From the NCBI GenBank assembly GCA_028724885.1, contig JAQYTJ010000036.1, positions 81,682-145,681 on the forward strand: DNA of 64,000 nt. Direction: 5' to 3'. Under the pieces are notes generated by a model that did no database searches, was not told the DNA's origin, and worked only from the letters and a program-made list of their open reading frames with translations. The translations under genes and the position numbers were made by a program. Numbering within the stretch: position 1 is the first letter of the stretch; each line of letters starts with the position of its first letter. Source of the stretch: Bacteroidales bacterium (GTDB taxonomy: Bacteria > Bacteroidota > Bacteroidia > Bacteroidales > UBA932). Below are positions 37,015 to 46,750 of this stretch, in pieces.

Positions 37015-38109
37015 TCAAAATTTATCTGCTGGAAAGGCAATGCCGGTCTGGTGGCGGATTTCTTCCATTATGCGAGCTGTGGCAAGGGAATTCTCCAGAG
37101 AATTATTCTCCGACTCAATCTTGCCGGACTGAAGCACGTTAATGAATTCTCTGAACTCACACTGGTACTCGTCAGCGTCACGTGGCACTGTTATGTCCAC
37201 GGCCTCCGGCATTCCAGACCGCCCAGAAGTGGGCGCCCCTCTTTTCGTAAACGTAACGTCCCGAGTGATATGAATCTGATCCAGGGAGATAATCCCCGCA
37301 TCGCAGGAAATCTCCGTACGCAGCAGCGAGTCGGCAATCTTGGAGTACATGACCTCAGCACTCATGCCCTCATATTCAAAAATCACATTTCCCTGCAGGT
37401 CGATAGGCTTAGGCCCGTTTGCCGTTGGCACATCGCAACTCGTTACCTTCGCTGTCAACCCTTTCGGCTCTCCGAAAAGCACGACCATTGGGTAAATAGT
37501 ATATATTCCTACATCCATCAGAGCCCCTCCGGAGCAGTCTGGATTGAAAGAACTAGGTACGTTCTGAGAATTCGCTTCCGGAACCGGGCTTTTTGAGCTG
37601 TGGCTTGCAAGAATCTGCTTCAGAAGGTCATATTTCGAGGAATATTGGCAATATGTCGCCGAATAGTGCCTCACTCCGCCAATCCGCCTGACCTCTTTCT
37701 GAACATTGAGGAAATTAGGGCTCAGCGTCGATATCATCGCCTCCATCAGCATTACCCTGTTCCTTCGAGCCGCGTCAATCATTTCCTCCACTTCAGCAGC
37801 ATTAGAAGCCAGTGGCTTCTCACACATGACGTGTTTGCCGTGCTCCATGCATCTAACCGCCAAGTCTCTATGAGTCTCATTCGGAGTCCCGATGTATATG
37901 GCATCGATGTCAGGGTCCGATGCCATTGCGTCCACGTCTGTGAACGTCCTTGGAATATTATGCCTTGCCGCAAAGTCTGCGGCCTTGTCTTCGCTCCTGG
38001 AGCATATCGCAGCTGCCTCGAAACGAGGCTCCAGAACAGCTCCTTTCAACACCCAGTCGGTGATTCTCCCTGTCCCGACCAAGCCAAATCTAACTTTTCG
38101 CATATTCAT
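37015..38109 (-). CDS. Gfo/Idh/MocA family oxidoreductase
   Basis: VRFGLVGTGRITDWVLKGA...IYIGTPNETHRDLAVRCMEHGKHVMCEKPLA. Confidence 0.95.
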   Translation of the reverse strand: MNMRKVRFGLVGTGRITDWVLKGAVLEPRFEAAAICSRSEDKAADFAARHNIPRTFTDVDAMASDPDIDAIYIGTPNETHRDLAVRCMEHGKHVMCEKPLASNAAEVEEMIDAARRNRVMLMEAMISTLSPNFLNVQKEVRRIGGVRHYSATYCQYSSKYDLLKQILASHSSKSPVPEANSQNVPSSFNPDCSGGALMDVGIYTIYPMVVLFGEPKGLTAKVTSCDVPTANGPKPIDLQGNVIFEYEGMSAEVMYSKIADSLLRTEISCDAGIISLDQIHITRDVTFTKRGAPTSGRSGMPEAVDITVPRDADEYQCEFREFINVLQSGKIESENNSLENSLATARIMEEIRHQTGIAFPADKF

Positions 38110-38145
38110 GAATGATTGTCGTTTCGAAGTTAGTGAATTTTTTTA

Positions 38146-38195
38146 TGTAACCTGGTTGTAACAGCCATGTAAACTGAATGTAACCATACTGTATA
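38146..38195 (+). promoter_or_regulatory. 11-bp-phased TGTAAC direct-repeat array (PhoB/PhoP-type operator candidate)
   Basis: TGTAAC 38146, TGTAAC 38157, TGTAAA 38168, TGTAAC 38179, weaker TGTATA 38190; exact 11-bp period. Confidence 0.75.
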
Positions 38196-38216
38196 ATGGA
38201 AGTAATAATTCAGGCA

Positions 38217-38224
38217 TATTTTTG
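38217..38224 (+). promoter_or_regulatory. Bacteroidetes -7 element TATTTTTG for the TonB receptor gene
   Basis: TAnnTTTG match 24 bp before the ATG, just downstream of the repeat array. Confidence 0.55.
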
Positions 38225-38247
38225 CGTCAAGAAAATTTGAAAGGTTA

Positions 38248-41085
38248 ATGGGCATTTTGAAAAGATTCTGCGTCATTCTCGCCATGCTGGCAGTAGCTAC
38301 GCAATCCATAGCTGCGGATGACGACAGGACATCGCCAGGGGCCAATCTCGCCCCTGCAGACATCAAAGGAAGGATCACTGATAGCAGCACAGGCGAACCT
38401 CTGATCGGTGCGGCAATAATCGTAGAAGGGGAGAGCATTGCGGCAATCTCGGACTTGGATGGGAATTTCGTCCTGAGCGGCCTTGTCCCAGGGAAGATTT
38501 ACAATCTGGAAATAAGCTACGTGGGCAGCAAGACAGCCTATCTACAAGGAATCAAGGCGCTGAACGAGGCGGAACCATTACTCGTCAAGCTTGAGCCTGA
38601 CACCCAGGCGCTTAGCGGGGCAACGGTGACAGGTTTCAAAAGAAGCGGAACCGAACTGTCAGTCGTCCAAGGCATTAAGAACAGCGATTTCGTGGTAAGC
38701 GGAATCTCCGCCCAGGAAATAGTGAGGTCTCAGGACAGCGACGCAGGCCAGGTAATCAGGAGAATCCCCGGAATTAGCCTGATAGAGGACAAATTCGTGA
38801 TGGTGCGCGGTCTGTCTCAACGATATAACAACGTCTGGATCAATGGAGGAGTAGCCCCCAGCAGCGAGGCAGATTCCAGAGCCTTTTCATTTGACATAAT
38901 CCCCTCGTCCCAGCTTGAGAACCTGGAAATAGTAAAGACACCATCGCCTGAATATCCTGCCGATTATTCAGGTGGGTTCATATCCATAACGACCAAAGAC
39001 ATTCCTGCCAAGAATTCCACCGAGATAATGCTCGGAAGCGGTTGGAACACAACGGCAACTTTCCATGATTTTCTCCAAGGGAAGGCTTCTGGAACCGATT
39101 TTCTCGGTTTCGACGACGGCATGAGGAATTTGGACGGCGGAATGAACGCAAAACTTAAGACGCACTCGATGGGCGTTGACATAAATAATAACGGCTTCAA
39201 TAACGATTGGAGAGTGAAAGAAAGCACTCCGCTGGGAGACATAAGAGCCTCTGCGTCATTTGCCAGGAGATGGGATGCTTCAAAAGGGACTTTCGGCTTG
39301 ACTACAGCCATGAACTATACTAATGTCAGCAGGAGATTCGAGAATATGGCGAATAACCTCTACGGAGTTTACGACTCGAAGAGAGACCGCTCGAATTACC
39401 TTAGATTTTCAACCGATGACCAGTATAACAAGAACGTGCGTGCTGGCGTTTTGCTGAATCTGTCCTATCTGACATTGGACGGGAATACCAAGATTCAATT
39501 CAAGAATATATTAAATCAGCTTGGAAACAGCCGTTATACCTGGAGGGAAGGAGTGAGCGCCCAGTCGGACCAGCAGCACTCGGCTGAATATTACTACAGC
39601 AGCAGGACGACGTATAATGCCCAGCTCACAGGGAAGCACACCATTGGAGACAACGGGCTGGACTGGAGCCTGAGCTATTCATTTGCCGGGAAAAATGTCC
39701 CTGACAGAAAAATGTACCTTCTGAATGACTCTGCGGAGACAGGAACCATCCAGATTGCTAATGGGAACGACATGCAGCGACAATGGACTAGGCTGCGTGA
39801 ACACATAATGTCTCTTTCGGTTAATGACGAACAGAAGCTAAAGGTGGGGGACTGGTCACCTACGCTCAAGACGGGAATATATTCAGAATATAGGACCAGA
39901 GAATATCTCACTCGCGACTTGATATATTCTTGGGACCCCAGTAATAACACTCTGCCCGCAGGCTTCAGGAATATGGACATCACTGAGCTTCTTAGCAATT
40001 CTGAATATTTCGGGCCAGACAAGTTCTATATGATTGACGAACCCCACATGAGGAATAATTACGACGGAAAGGACTATCTGGTGGCAGGTTATTTGGCAGC
40101 CATTATGCCATTTGGAAAATTCAATGTTCATGCAGGAGTGCGCTACGAGTGGAACCACATGGTGCTTACGAACAACACTAGAGACAACGCAAAAAGCCCA
40201 TTCGATCATAAATATAATACCTCTGACCTATTCCCGTCAGTTAATATGACGTACCGCTTCAGCGAGAAGCACCAGGTGCGTATTTCCTATGGGTATAGCA
40301 TCAACCGGCCTGAATTCCGAGAGGTTTCCCCATCGGTATTCTACGACTTCGACCTGGCTTCCAACGTACAAGGAAACACCGAACTTGATCCTTGCTACAT
40401 CTATAATGGAGACTTGCGCTACGAGTTCTACCCTTCGCGGGGAGAGACCATTTCTGTAGCGTTTTTCTATAAATATTTCGACTCGCCGATAGAATGGACA
40501 TACACGGTGACTGGTGGAACCGACCTGGTGTATTCCTATTTGAATGCAAAGAGTGCTTCCAGCAAAGGCATCGAGCTAGATTTCAAGAAAAGCCTCAATT
40601 TCATTGGCCTGAAGAACTTCAGCCTTGCCTTGAACGGAGCCATTATAGATAGCGACGTAAAGTTCCCGAAAGGGTCGAAAGAGGAAAACAGGCCTATGCA
40701 GGGACAATCCCCTTATCTGGTGAATGCTGGAATATTCTATCACAATGACGCTCTGGCTCTTGACTGTGCAGTGCTCTATAATAGGATTGGGAAAAGAATC
40801 ATAGGCGTAGGACGCTCAGAGGGTTCTACATCGGATAACGAGTCGCTGAGGGTTCCTGATTCATATGAGATGCCAAGGGACGTGATAGATATTTCATTAT
40901 CGAAGAGTTTCGGAAAGCATTTCGGAGCAAAGCTGACAGTCCGAGACTTGCTTGCTGAAGACGTGAATTACAAGCAGTTTGCGAAAGTTTATTTTCCTGA
41001 CGGCACCATGAAGAAAGTTGAGGAGCTTACTAGGAATTACAAGCCTGGAACTACCTTTTTGGCGAGCTTGACGTATAAGTTTTAA
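38248..41085 (+). CDS. TonB-dependent receptor with carboxypeptidase-like regulatory domain
   Basis: KGRITDSSTGEPLIGAAIIVEG...; plug domain VIRRIPGISLIEDKFVMVRGLSQRYNNVWINGG; C-terminal aromatic FLASLTYKF. Confidence 0.95.
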   Translation: MGILKRFCVILAMLAVATQSIAADDDRTSPGANLAPADIKGRITDSSTGEPLIGAAIIVEGESIAAISDLDGNFVLSGLVPGKIYNLEISYVGSKTAYLQGIKALNEAEPLLVKLEPDTQALSGATVTGFKRSGTELSVVQGIKNSDFVVSGISAQEIVRSQDSDAGQVIRRIPGISLIEDKFVMVRGLSQRYNNVWINGGVAPSSEADSRAFSFDIIPSSQLENLEIVKTPSPEYPADYSGGFISITTKDIPAKNSTEIMLGSGWNTTATFHDFLQGKASGTDFLGFDDGMRNLDGGMNAKLKTHSMGVDINNNGFNNDWRVKESTPLGDIRASASFARRWDASKGTFGLTTAMNYTNVSRRFENMANNLYGVYDSKRDRSNYLRFSTDDQYNKNVRAGVLLNLSYLTLDGNTKIQFKNILNQLGNSRYTWREGVSAQSDQQHSAEYYYSSRTTYNAQLTGKHTIGDNGLDWSLSYSFAGKNVPDRKMYLLNDSAETGTIQIANGNDMQRQWTRLREHIMSLSVNDEQKLKVGDWSPTLKTGIYSEYRTREYLTRDLIYSWDPSNNTLPAGFRNMDITELLSNSEYFGPDKFYMIDEPHMRNNYDGKDYLVAGYLAAIMPFGKFNVHAGVRYEWNHMVLTNNTRDNAKSPFDHKYNTSDLFPSVNMTYRFSEKHQVRISYGYSINRPEFREVSPSVFYDFDLASNVQGNTELDPCYIYNGDLRYEFYPSRGETISVAFFYKYFDSPIEWTYTVTGGTDLVYSYLNAKSASSKGIELDFKKSLNFIGLKNFSLALNGAIIDSDVKFPKGSKEENRPMQGQSPYLVNAGIFYHNDALALDCAVLYNRIGKRIIGVGRSEGSTSDNESLRVPDSYEMPRDVIDISLSKSFGKHFGAKLTVRDLLAEDVNYKQFAKVYFPDGTMKKVEELTRNYKPGTTFLASLTYKF

Positions 41086-41116
41086 TTGACACCAATAACA
41101 ATTAATGTATCAAACA

Positions 41117-42661
41117 ATGAAACTGAAAAATTTTGGAATTTCCGGATGCATGAGCATCCTGGCAATGGCATTCTGCCTTACATCTTGCGGAGATGATGGC
41201 AAAGACAATCCCGTACAGCCTGAAAATGAGGCTAAATGGACTACCGATGGCGGATTGAAGGCCTGCGATCATATCCTTTTCTCGAAAGACGGTGATGCCA
41301 ATGTAGATGACAACGGCACCCAGATTGGTAATGGTGACCAGGAGTTCGTGTTCACTGGCAAGCAGACTCTGAAGAAAGGAACATACCTGCTGAAAGGCTG
41401 GGTATATATTGCGAATGGGGCTACGCTTACAATCGAGCCGGGTACTATCTTGAAAGGTGACAAGGAAACCAAAGCGGCGCTGATAGCAGAACGCGGCGGG
41501 AAGCTGATCGCCAAGGGAACCGCAGACGCACCGATCGTGTTCACATCCGAGCAGGCGAAAGGCAGCCGCAAGCCAGGCGACTGGGGCGGCGTGATCCTTT
41601 GTGGGAAAGCAAAGCACAATGCTACAGAAGCCCAGATAGAGGGCGGCCCTCGGACGAAACACGGTGGGAACGATGACTCCGACAACTCAGGCGTGCTGAG
41701 TTACGTGAGAATAGAGTTCGCCGGCTATCCGTTCGAGACTGACAAGGAAATCAACGGACTCACCCTTGGGTCGGTAGGAAGCGGCACTCAGATTGATCAC
41801 GTGCAGGTTTCATTCTCCAATGATGATTCTTTCGAGTGGTTCGGCGGCACAGTCAACTGCAAATACCTGATTGCCTACGGCGGCTGGGATGACGATTTCG
41901 ACACCGATAACGGATTCAGCGGCAAGGTTCAGTTCTGTCTTTCTATACGCAACAGTAGAATTGCTGACATCTCTCAAAGCAATGGTTTCGAGAGCGATAA
42001 TAATTCAGGCGGAACCGATGCCTCTCCTCACACGACAGCTGTTTTTTCCAATGTCACTTTCATCGGGCCTAAAGCCGTTGATGGCGGATTTCAGAACACT
42101 ACGGATTACATCGAAGGAGGTAGCTACAATCCTAATAATGGCTCTGGCCTTGGGAAATTCCAGGCTGGCATGCACCTTCGCCGTAACACTCAGCTCAGCT
42201 GCTTCAATTCTGTCATCGTTGGCTGGCCTATCGGAATCATAATTGATAATCAGAGAGGAGATGCTCAGGGAAATGCTTCAAATGGCAAGCTTAACGTCCA
42301 GAATGTGAAGATGATTGATTGTGGAATCGTAGGCTCTGATTTCAATAAGACCTATAAAGATAACCTCATCACTGGATTCGATGCCAATGGCAAGGCTATC
42401 ATTGATGCGACCAAGACCTCCTTCTCCAGCACTTGGTTCAAGTCCCAGAAGGGCAATGAGGTTGTCGCAAGCTCAGACGGCTGGTTCGACTCGACAGGAT
42501 ATATTCCTACGTCGGGCAGCCCTCTTCTCTCTGGCGCAGATTTTATGCACTCTTTGGTATCTAGCGGTTTCGACAAAGTTTCATACATAGGAGCTTTCAG
42601 CGCTAATGATAACTGGCATAAAGGCTGGACGAATTTCGATCCGGAAAATACTGATTATTAA
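41117..42661 (+). CDS. Lipoprotein, beta-helix-like, co-oriented with the TonB receptor
   Basis: CLTSCGDDGKDN lipobox; repeated beta-strand pattern GATLTIEPGTILKGDK..., DWGGVILCGKA. Confidence 0.8.
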   Translation: MKLKNFGISGCMSILAMAFCLTSCGDDGKDNPVQPENEAKWTTDGGLKACDHILFSKDGDANVDDNGTQIGNGDQEFVFTGKQTLKKGTYLLKGWVYIANGATLTIEPGTILKGDKETKAALIAERGGKLIAKGTADAPIVFTSEQAKGSRKPGDWGGVILCGKAKHNATEAQIEGGPRTKHGGNDDSDNSGVLSYVRIEFAGYPFETDKEINGLTLGSVGSGTQIDHVQVSFSNDDSFEWFGGTVNCKYLIAYGGWDDDFDTDNGFSGKVQFCLSIRNSRIADISQSNGFESDNNSGGTDASPHTTAVFSNVTFIGPKAVDGGFQNTTDYIEGGSYNPNNGSGLGKFQAGMHLRRNTQLSCFNSVIVGWPIGIIIDNQRGDAQGNASNGKLNVQNVKMIDCGIVGSDFNKTYKDNLITGFDANGKAIIDATKTSFSSTWFKSQKGNEVVASSDGWFDSTGYIPTSGSPLLSGADFMHSLVSSGFDKVSYIGAFSANDNWHKGWTNFDPENTDY

Positions 42662-42705
42662 CCTTTCAAATAAGAAGTACTTCCATAACCTTTAATCAGC
42701 AATTG

Positions 42706-42745
42706 GATGGGGAGGGCCGTGATGGTTCTCCCCATCATTATTTTA
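42706..42745 (+). terminator. Terminator downstream of the lipoprotein gene
   Basis: GATGGGGAG...CTCCCCATC perfect 9-bp stem followed by ATTATTTTATT. Confidence 0.75.
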
Positions 42746-42775
42746 TTCGTCATATTTTCTTAAATTTGCTCAATT

Positions 42776-44572
42776 ATGTCGAAATCGAATCCAATATCCA
42801 GGCACGTGTGGTCTCCGCTCAGGCAAAGCTTGATGAAATTCTCGGAACCACACAAGCTGCTTCTACTGAGTCTGGTGGTCGGCATTTTGTCTGGCTTGGC
42901 CGCAGTGTTCCTTAAAACGATGATCGGCATCATTCAGAGAGGGCTGAATAGTGTGCTTGGGGGCTGGCAGAATTGGATTCTTTACTTAGTGATGCCAGGC
43001 GTAGGCATGTTCCTGGCCATGCTCTTCTGCAAATACATAATCAAAGATAATATCGGTCACGGGGTCACTAAGGCTCTGGTCGCCGTCTCGAAAAATGAAT
43101 CCAGGATAAAGCCGCATAATATGTGGTCTTCAATCGTGGCTAGCTCAATTACCATCGGCTTTGGCGGATCTGTCGGAGCCGAGGCGCCCATTGTTTACAC
43201 TGGGGCAGCCATAGGCTCGAATTTCGCCAGGTACATGGGGCTTTCTTACAGGAGCATGACCATTCTCTTGGGCTGTGGGGCTGCGGCTGCCGTCGCTGGC
43301 ATATTCAAAGCCCCTCTTGCCGGCGTTCTTTTCGTGTTGGAGATACTCCTGTTCAATATTTCGATGACCAGCATGATGCCGCTGCTGATAGCGACAGTTT
43401 CTGCGACCGTCATATCTTACATATTCCTAGGAGATTCAACCCCATTCGAATGCACCCTGACCCCATTTGCGCTTAAGAATATTCCTTTTTACATAATCTT
43501 GGGACTCTTCTGCGGCGCTTGCTCCATCTATTTCATCAGGATGACTTTGTTCATGGAGGATAAGATTGGGAAGGATAAGAACCCGTACAGGAAATGGGCT
43601 ATCTGCGCCGTATGCCTGGGAATATTGATATTCCTTTTCCCTCCGCTCTATGGTGAGGGATATGGTTCCCTGGGCGCATTGCTGAATGGGAAAGAAATAT
43701 CTATCGAGGGACAGACTCCTCTAGCATTCATGACGAATAATCAGTGGTCGGTGCCGATATTCTTCTTGCTTATTCTCATCCTTAAGGTGTTCTCCATGAC
43801 TTTTACGAATGCAGGCGGAGGAGTCGGAGGCACATTCGGCCCTACTCTTTTCGTAGGAGCAATAGCGGGTTTCTTCGTTGCCAGGGTAATCAATCTTCTG
43901 CTGGCAGGCACTTCTATGACTGTCCCTGAACAGAATTTCGTGCTGGTAGGCATGGCTGGCCTTATGGCTGGGGTGATGCAGGCGCCTATGACGGCGATAT
44001 TCTTGATTGCTGAAATATCAGGTGGCTATGAACTGTTTCTCCCGCTAATCATTACGGCCACGATTGCATTCGGCACCACCAGGCTCGGCGAGACATATTC
44101 AATCTATACGAAGCGTATCGCGCACGATGGTGCTCTGCTGACGCATGACAGCGATCAGGCAGTGCTGACGCTCATGAAGGTTCAGGACGTGATAGAAACC
44201 GATTTCTCACCCGTGGAGATAGATGATACCCTTGGGCAGCTTGTGAACGTTGTCTCTGAATCCAAGAGGAATATATTCCCGGTGCTGGACTCGAAGAAGC
44301 GGTTTCAGGGCTATGTTTCATTGTCTGATATAAGGAAAGATATGTTCAGGTATGAGCATTACAACGATTACCACGTTTACAATTACATGAAAACAGCTCC
44401 TGAATATGTCTATGAGGATGACAAGATGGATGCCGTCATGAAGAAATTCGAGGTGTCCGATGCGTGGAACCTGCCTGTCGTTAAGCATGACAGGACATAT
44501 CTAGGTTTCGTCTCCAAGTCGAACATTTTTTCGGCTTACCGCAACGAATTGAAAGTAGTGTCGCAGGACTGA
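42776..44572 (+). CDS. ClC-family chloride channel with CBS domains
   Basis: GFGGSVGAEAPIVYTGAAIGSN; GGGVGGTFGPTLFVGA; C-terminal CBS pair. Confidence 0.95.
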   Translation: MSKSNPISRHVWSPLRQSLMKFSEPHKLLLLSLVVGILSGLAAVFLKTMIGIIQRGLNSVLGGWQNWILYLVMPGVGMFLAMLFCKYIIKDNIGHGVTKALVAVSKNESRIKPHNMWSSIVASSITIGFGGSVGAEAPIVYTGAAIGSNFARYMGLSYRSMTILLGCGAAAAVAGIFKAPLAGVLFVLEILLFNISMTSMMPLLIATVSATVISYIFLGDSTPFECTLTPFALKNIPFYIILGLFCGACSIYFIRMTLFMEDKIGKDKNPYRKWAICAVCLGILIFLFPPLYGEGYGSLGALLNGKEISIEGQTPLAFMTNNQWSVPIFFLLILILKVFSMTFTNAGGGVGGTFGPTLFVGAIAGFFVARVINLLLAGTSMTVPEQNFVLVGMAGLMAGVMQAPMTAIFLIAEISGGYELFLPLIITATIAFGTTRLGETYSIYTKRIAHDGALLTHDSDQAVLTLMKVQDVIETDFSPVEIDDTLGQLVNVVSESKRNIFPVLDSKKRFQGYVSLSDIRKDMFRYEHYNDYHVYNYMKTAPEYVYEDDKMDAVMKKFEVSDAWNLPVVKHDRTYLGFVSKSNIFSAYRNELKVVSQD

Positions 44573-44616
44573 CCTGCAAGAGACCATGCTGAACTTGCTT
44601 TGTAATTTATAATACA

Positions 44617-46746
44617 TTGAATATGAAAGATATATATATAAAGACGATAGCCTCGAAGGTGGGCATCAAAGAGTGGCAGGTGGAGAACTGCGTGCAGCTC
44701 TTCGAGGAAGGAAATACAATTCCGTTCATAAGCCGCTACAGGAAAGAAAAGACCGGTGGATTAGATGACATGCAAGTGTCTGAGATCCAGCATTGGAATG
44801 AGATATTCGCAGAAATGGAGAAACGCAAGGCTGGCATTCTGGCAACTATCCGGGAGCAAGGAAAGCTGACCGATGAATTGCGTTCGAAGATCGAGAATTG
44901 CGTCGTCTCTAGCGAGCTGGAGGACTTGTATCTGCCGTACAGGCCGAAGAGGCGCACCCGAGCCACTGTTGCCAAAGAAAAGGGGCTGGAGCCTTTGGCG
45001 GACCGGATGTGGGAGGTAAGCATCGCAGATCCTTTGGCGGAAGCCCGCAAGTTCCTCAATGACAAGGTGTCCACGGTAGAAGATGCTTTGGCGGGGGCAA
45101 GGGACATCGTCGCTGAAAGAATATCCGAGACTGCGGCTATCCGCGATGACCTCAGGAGCATATTCAGAACCAGAAGGATAGAGTCTAAAGCTACCAAGGC
45201 AGCATCGGAATCCCTAGAGGCGCAGAAATACAGGACATACTTCAATTTTTCCATGCCTCTCCAAAGAATTCCGTCTCACAATCTCCTGGCTATCCTAAGG
45301 GCTCAGAACGAGGGTTTCCTTAGCGTCAGCATCGATGCGGATCCGGAGAAATGCGGGAACAAGATTTATTATGATTTCTGCCAGGAGCATCGGTACCCGA
45401 GCCAGAGGCTAGGCGAGCAGATAAGGGAGGCTGTTGACGATGCGTACAAGCGTCTCCTGGAGCCTTCGATTAGCAACGAAATCCTGAAAGAGGCCAAGGA
45501 AAAGGCGGACATTGAGTCCATCAACGTTTTCGGAGAGAACCTTACGCAGCTTCTGCTGTCTCCTCCAGTGGGCCAGAAGCGCACTATGGCGATTGATCCT
45601 GGCTTCAGGAACGGCTGCAAGATTGCCTGCCTTGACGAACAGGGGAACCTGCTGCACCATGAAATCATATTCCCTCATCCTCCACAGAACGAGAAGGTTA
45701 AATCCATTATGGCAGTTTCCGCCATGATTGAGGAATATGGAATAGAGGCCATCGCAATAGGGAATGGGACTGCGTCCAGAGAGACTGAAGATTTCATCAA
45801 GAGGGTAGGCATCCCTAACAATGTGAAGGTATATACTGTCAGCGAGGATGGCGCTTCTATATATTCAGCATCGGAGGTCGCTAGGAAAGAGTTCCCTGAT
45901 GAAGATGTGACCGTGCGTGGGGCTGTATCCATAGGCCGCCGCTTAATGGATCCTCTTGCCGAACTTGTGAAAATTGACCCTAAGTCTCTTGGGGTAGGGC
46001 AGTACCAGCACGACGTAGACCAGAACTTGCTTCGCGAAAAACTGGATAATGTAGTGGAAAGATGCGTCAACAGCGTTGGCGTAAACCTGAATACCGCAAG
46101 TCCATACTTGCTCAGCTATGTTTCCGGGATTGGGCCAGCGCTGGCTCAGAATATCATGGATTACAGAACGAAGATAGGTGGCTTTTCTTCTCGGGAGCAG
46201 CTGAAGAAAGTGCCGAAGCTGGGACCTAAGGCTTTCGAGCAGTGTGCTGGCTTTTTGCGGATTCACGGGGCTTTGAACCCTCTGGACAACTCTGCTGTTC
46301 ATCCAGAATGTTACCACATAGTGGATAAGATGGCTGCCGATTTAGCCATCTCTACAAAAGAACTTGTCGGCAACAAGGCACTTATCTCAAAGATTGACCC
46401 TCAGAAGTATATCGAAGGGGATTTCGGCCTGCCTACTATAAATGATATTCTCAAAGAGCTGGCTAAGCCCGGTCTTGATCCTCGCGAAGCTGCTCAGGAG
46501 TTCAATTTCGCTGAAGACATTTACGAGATAGATGACTTGAAAGTGGGCATGGAACTGCCCGGAATAATTACGAATATTACTAATTTCGGAGCTTTCGTTG
46601 ACATCGGGATACACGAGAACGGCCTTATTCACGTCTCGCAGATGAATCACCAGAAGGTGAAACTTCATCAGCACGTGATGGTGAGCGTTCTTGCTGTAGA
46701 TTTGGACCGCAATCGTATCTCATTACGTTTGCTGAAGACTGTATGA
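44617..46746 (+). CDS. tex: Tex family RNA-binding transcription accessory protein
   Basis: AIDPGFRNGCKIACLD; SVGVNLNTASPYLLSYVSGIGPALAQNI; C-terminal S1 domain. Confidence 0.95.
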   Translation: MNMKDIYIKTIASKVGIKEWQVENCVQLFEEGNTIPFISRYRKEKTGGLDDMQVSEIQHWNEIFAEMEKRKAGILATIREQGKLTDELRSKIENCVVSSELEDLYLPYRPKRRTRATVAKEKGLEPLADRMWEVSIADPLAEARKFLNDKVSTVEDALAGARDIVAERISETAAIRDDLRSIFRTRRIESKATKAASESLEAQKYRTYFNFSMPLQRIPSHNLLAILRAQNEGFLSVSIDADPEKCGNKIYYDFCQEHRYPSQRLGEQIREAVDDAYKRLLEPSISNEILKEAKEKADIESINVFGENLTQLLLSPPVGQKRTMAIDPGFRNGCKIACLDEQGNLLHHEIIFPHPPQNEKVKSIMAVSAMIEEYGIEAIAIGNGTASRETEDFIKRVGIPNNVKVYTVSEDGASIYSASEVARKEFPDEDVTVRGAVSIGRRLMDPLAELVKIDPKSLGVGQYQHDVDQNLLREKLDNVVERCVNSVGVNLNTASPYLLSYVSGIGPALAQNIMDYRTKIGGFSSREQLKKVPKLGPKAFEQCAGFLRIHGALNPLDNSAVHPECYHIVDKMAADLAISTKELVGNKALISKIDPQKYIEGDFGLPTINDILKELAKPGLDPREAAQEFNFAEDIYEIDDLKVGMELPGIITNITNFGAFVDIGIHENGLIHVSQMNHQKVKLHQHVMVSVLAVDLDRNRISLRLLKTV

Positions 46747-46750
46747 TCTC

